Assembly (NCBI GenBank): GCA_049999725.1
Contig: JBNGIS010023843.1
Location: 1-64,000, forward strand
Source of the DNA: Haplomitrium mnioides
Lineage: Eukaryota > Marchantiophyta > Haplomitriopsida > Calobryales
Length of the DNA stretch: 64,000 bases
Reading direction: 5' to 3'
Shown here: in pieces, positions 62,943-64,000 of the stretch
Position numbering within the stretch: the stretch's first letter is position 1
How the letters are laid out: every line of letters starts with the position of its first letter
Notes under the pieces: model-generated
Seen by the model: only the letters and a program-made list of their open reading frames with translations
The model's database searches: none
Told to the model about the DNA's origin: nothing
Program-made: the position numbers and the translations under genes

Positions 62943-63420
62943 GGGGAGATCTGACGAGATACCCTAGCGGGAGGCACTTGAGGATCTCGTGAGCGGGGGA
63001 GGTTTCTTGCAGGGGTTTCATAGGAAATCAGATCGCAAGGAGACTTGGTGGGATTTAGGAACCAGATCGCGAGCAGTAAGATACTAGGAGGAAAAAAAAA
63101 ATTCCTTCCTGGTGGACGACGGGCGTTGCTGGCGGGTCTCCTGCTGGCGAGCTTGCTGAAGGAGTGCGTGGGAGGTTTCTTGCAGGAGTTCTCAGAGGAA
63201 ATCAGATCGCTAGGTGACTTGGTGGGATTTAGGAACCAGATCGCGAGCAGAGAGATACTAGGAAGGGGAAAAAAAAAAAAAAAAAAAAAAAACATTTCCT
63301 TCCTGGTTGACGACGGGCTGTGCTGGCAGGAGTTATAGGAAATCAGATCGCGAGGAGATTTGTTGGGTTTTAGGAATCCGACTGCGCAGAGAACGAGCGT
63401 CCGTTGGATCGCCAAGGAGA
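62943..63420. repeat. GC-rich tandem repeats, three units of about 150-180 bp with A-runs
   Basis: GAAATCAGATCGC is repeated near 63025, 63199 and 63340, each followed by AGGAGACTTGGTGGGATTTAGG-like sequence. The first two continue to ACCAGATCGCGAGCAG and an A-run (63098-63107; 63268-63291). Resembles tandem leader monomers of a LINE, but no adjoining ORF1 is in the window. Confidence 0.7.
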
Positions 63421-64000
63421 GTACCTCGCCATTCCGCGGCCGCGCGAGGGGGGTAGAAATTTTTTTTTTTTTTTTTTTTTGGGGATAGACGACGGCGATG
63501 GCGGTGTCGCTGGCTGGAGCGCGGGAGTGAGAGGAGGAACGAGCTGGAGCGCGGGGTGAGAGGAGGCATGTGCTGGAGCGAGGGGGTGAGAGGAGGATCG
63601 AGCAATGGGGCATTTTCAAGAGCAAAGGAGGTGCTGTGCACAGTGAAAAAGTGTGGGAGAAAATAAGGAGAAGAGAGTCCCAGGAGAAAGCAGGAGACTG
63701 CTGAGCACACTGCAAGAGCGTTCTAAGGTGTGGTACGTGAAGCGGGTGAGAAGCTTAGGTTCGGGAGGCTGCAGGAGAAGGTGCAGGAGTCAGTTCGGCT
63801 ATGTTGTTGACAGGTTCGTAATGGAGTGGTGGAGCGAGTGATGAAGTAATGAAGCTCGCTATGAAGGTTGGATTGGTAGAAATATGCCGGGTGAGCTACG
63901 AACAGACTACACGCAGGGCTGGAGAAAAATTGTGAGGCTGCGGAGTCAGTTCGGCGATAGAGATGACAGGTTCAGGAAGCTGCAGCTCGTGTCTCTAAGC
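63421..64000. other. GC-rich unassigned sequence to window end
   Basis: A T-run (63459-63480) and three imperfect GAGAGGAGGA-type repeats with GAGCGCGGGGGTGAG-like cores (63510-63600). A long minus-strand open frame here is low-complexity and is not accepted as a gene. Confidence 0.5.

Noticed and set aside
62828-63715. Minus-strand open frame of 295 codons at the right edge
   Set aside because: Built on poly-T, serine/phenylalanine runs and tandem leader repeats, with no recognisable domain.
1-64000. tRNA, rRNA or telomeric repeats
   Set aside because: No cloverleaf-type tRNA gene, rRNA segment or TTTAGGG array was seen; the tRNA-related 14-mers are primer binding sites.

Overview
The window is nuclear DNA from a land plant whose genome has very long, repeat-packed introns. 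A fern, lycophyte or gymnosperm fits better than a typical angiosperm, but that is inference. The only host gene seen is one protein-coding gene on the + strand. Nine short exons (7232-7403, 20793-20908, 21005-21091, 27904-28020, 28311-28374, 28560-28702, 53698-53745, 53861-53926, 54309-54384) join in frame across GT-AG introns into about 296 codons of a plant importin-9 (IPO9/Kap114-type karyopherin beta). The gene enters from the left and leaves to the right. Three introns are large (13.4, 6.8 and 25.0 kb), and almost everything else in the window is intron sequence filled with mobile elements and tandem repeats.

Names used here are local. LINE-A is a non-LTR element with coiled coil, RRM, EEP endonuclease, reverse transcriptase (RT) and a terminal zinc motif. 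It ends in a (TTCTA)n tail. Copies lie at 1-1205 (-), 1306-4260 (-), 13990-18997 (+) and 55082-56682 (+), with several short 3' ends elsewhere. LINE-B is a plant L1-type element. Its ORF1 copies (DUF4283-like domain plus CCHC knuckle) run straight into a 3' UTR and poly-A with no ORF2. Its ORF2 copies (zf-RVT region) carry a different 3' UTR. LINE-C is known only from an ORF1 at 33340-34289 (-). There are two Ty1/copia elements (8730-13271 minus; 47167-51560 plus) and fragments of others, a solo LTR at 2717-3097, an LTR at 28803-29697, and a Penelope-like RT at 40830-42300.

Layout: 1-7.2 kb, LINE-A copies and the first structured repeats. 7.2-20.8 kb, intron with copia 1 and the longest LINE-A. 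21-28 kb, exons, the main array of a 531-bp repeat and LINE-B debris. 28.7-53.7 kb, the giant intron with an LTR, LINE-B, LINE-C, a 192-bp satellite, the Penelope-like element, more 531-bp repeats and copia 2. 53.7-54.4 kb, three exons. 54.4-64 kb, LINE-A/LINE-B chimeras, a copia integrase piece and GC-rich leader repeats.

Main observations: (1) a dispersed and tandem 531-bp repeat carries a chain of three hairpins whose stems differ between subfamilies yet stay paired while the loops are conserved; (2) both copia elements have a primer site complementary to the anticodon stem-loop of initiator tRNA-Met, and that site contains the Gag start codon; (3) LINE-B has ORF1-only, half-L1-like derivatives, and a 3' fragment of one was inserted with an 11-bp target duplication; (4) LINE-A tails appear to be seeded by TCTA targets; (5) a Penelope-like RT sits close to a TATTC tail with no downstream endonuclease; (6) two LINE-A stretches are identical in inverted orientation with each filling the other's N gap, and a 10-N gap is flanked by an unmerged 47-bp overlap, both pointing to assembly artefacts.
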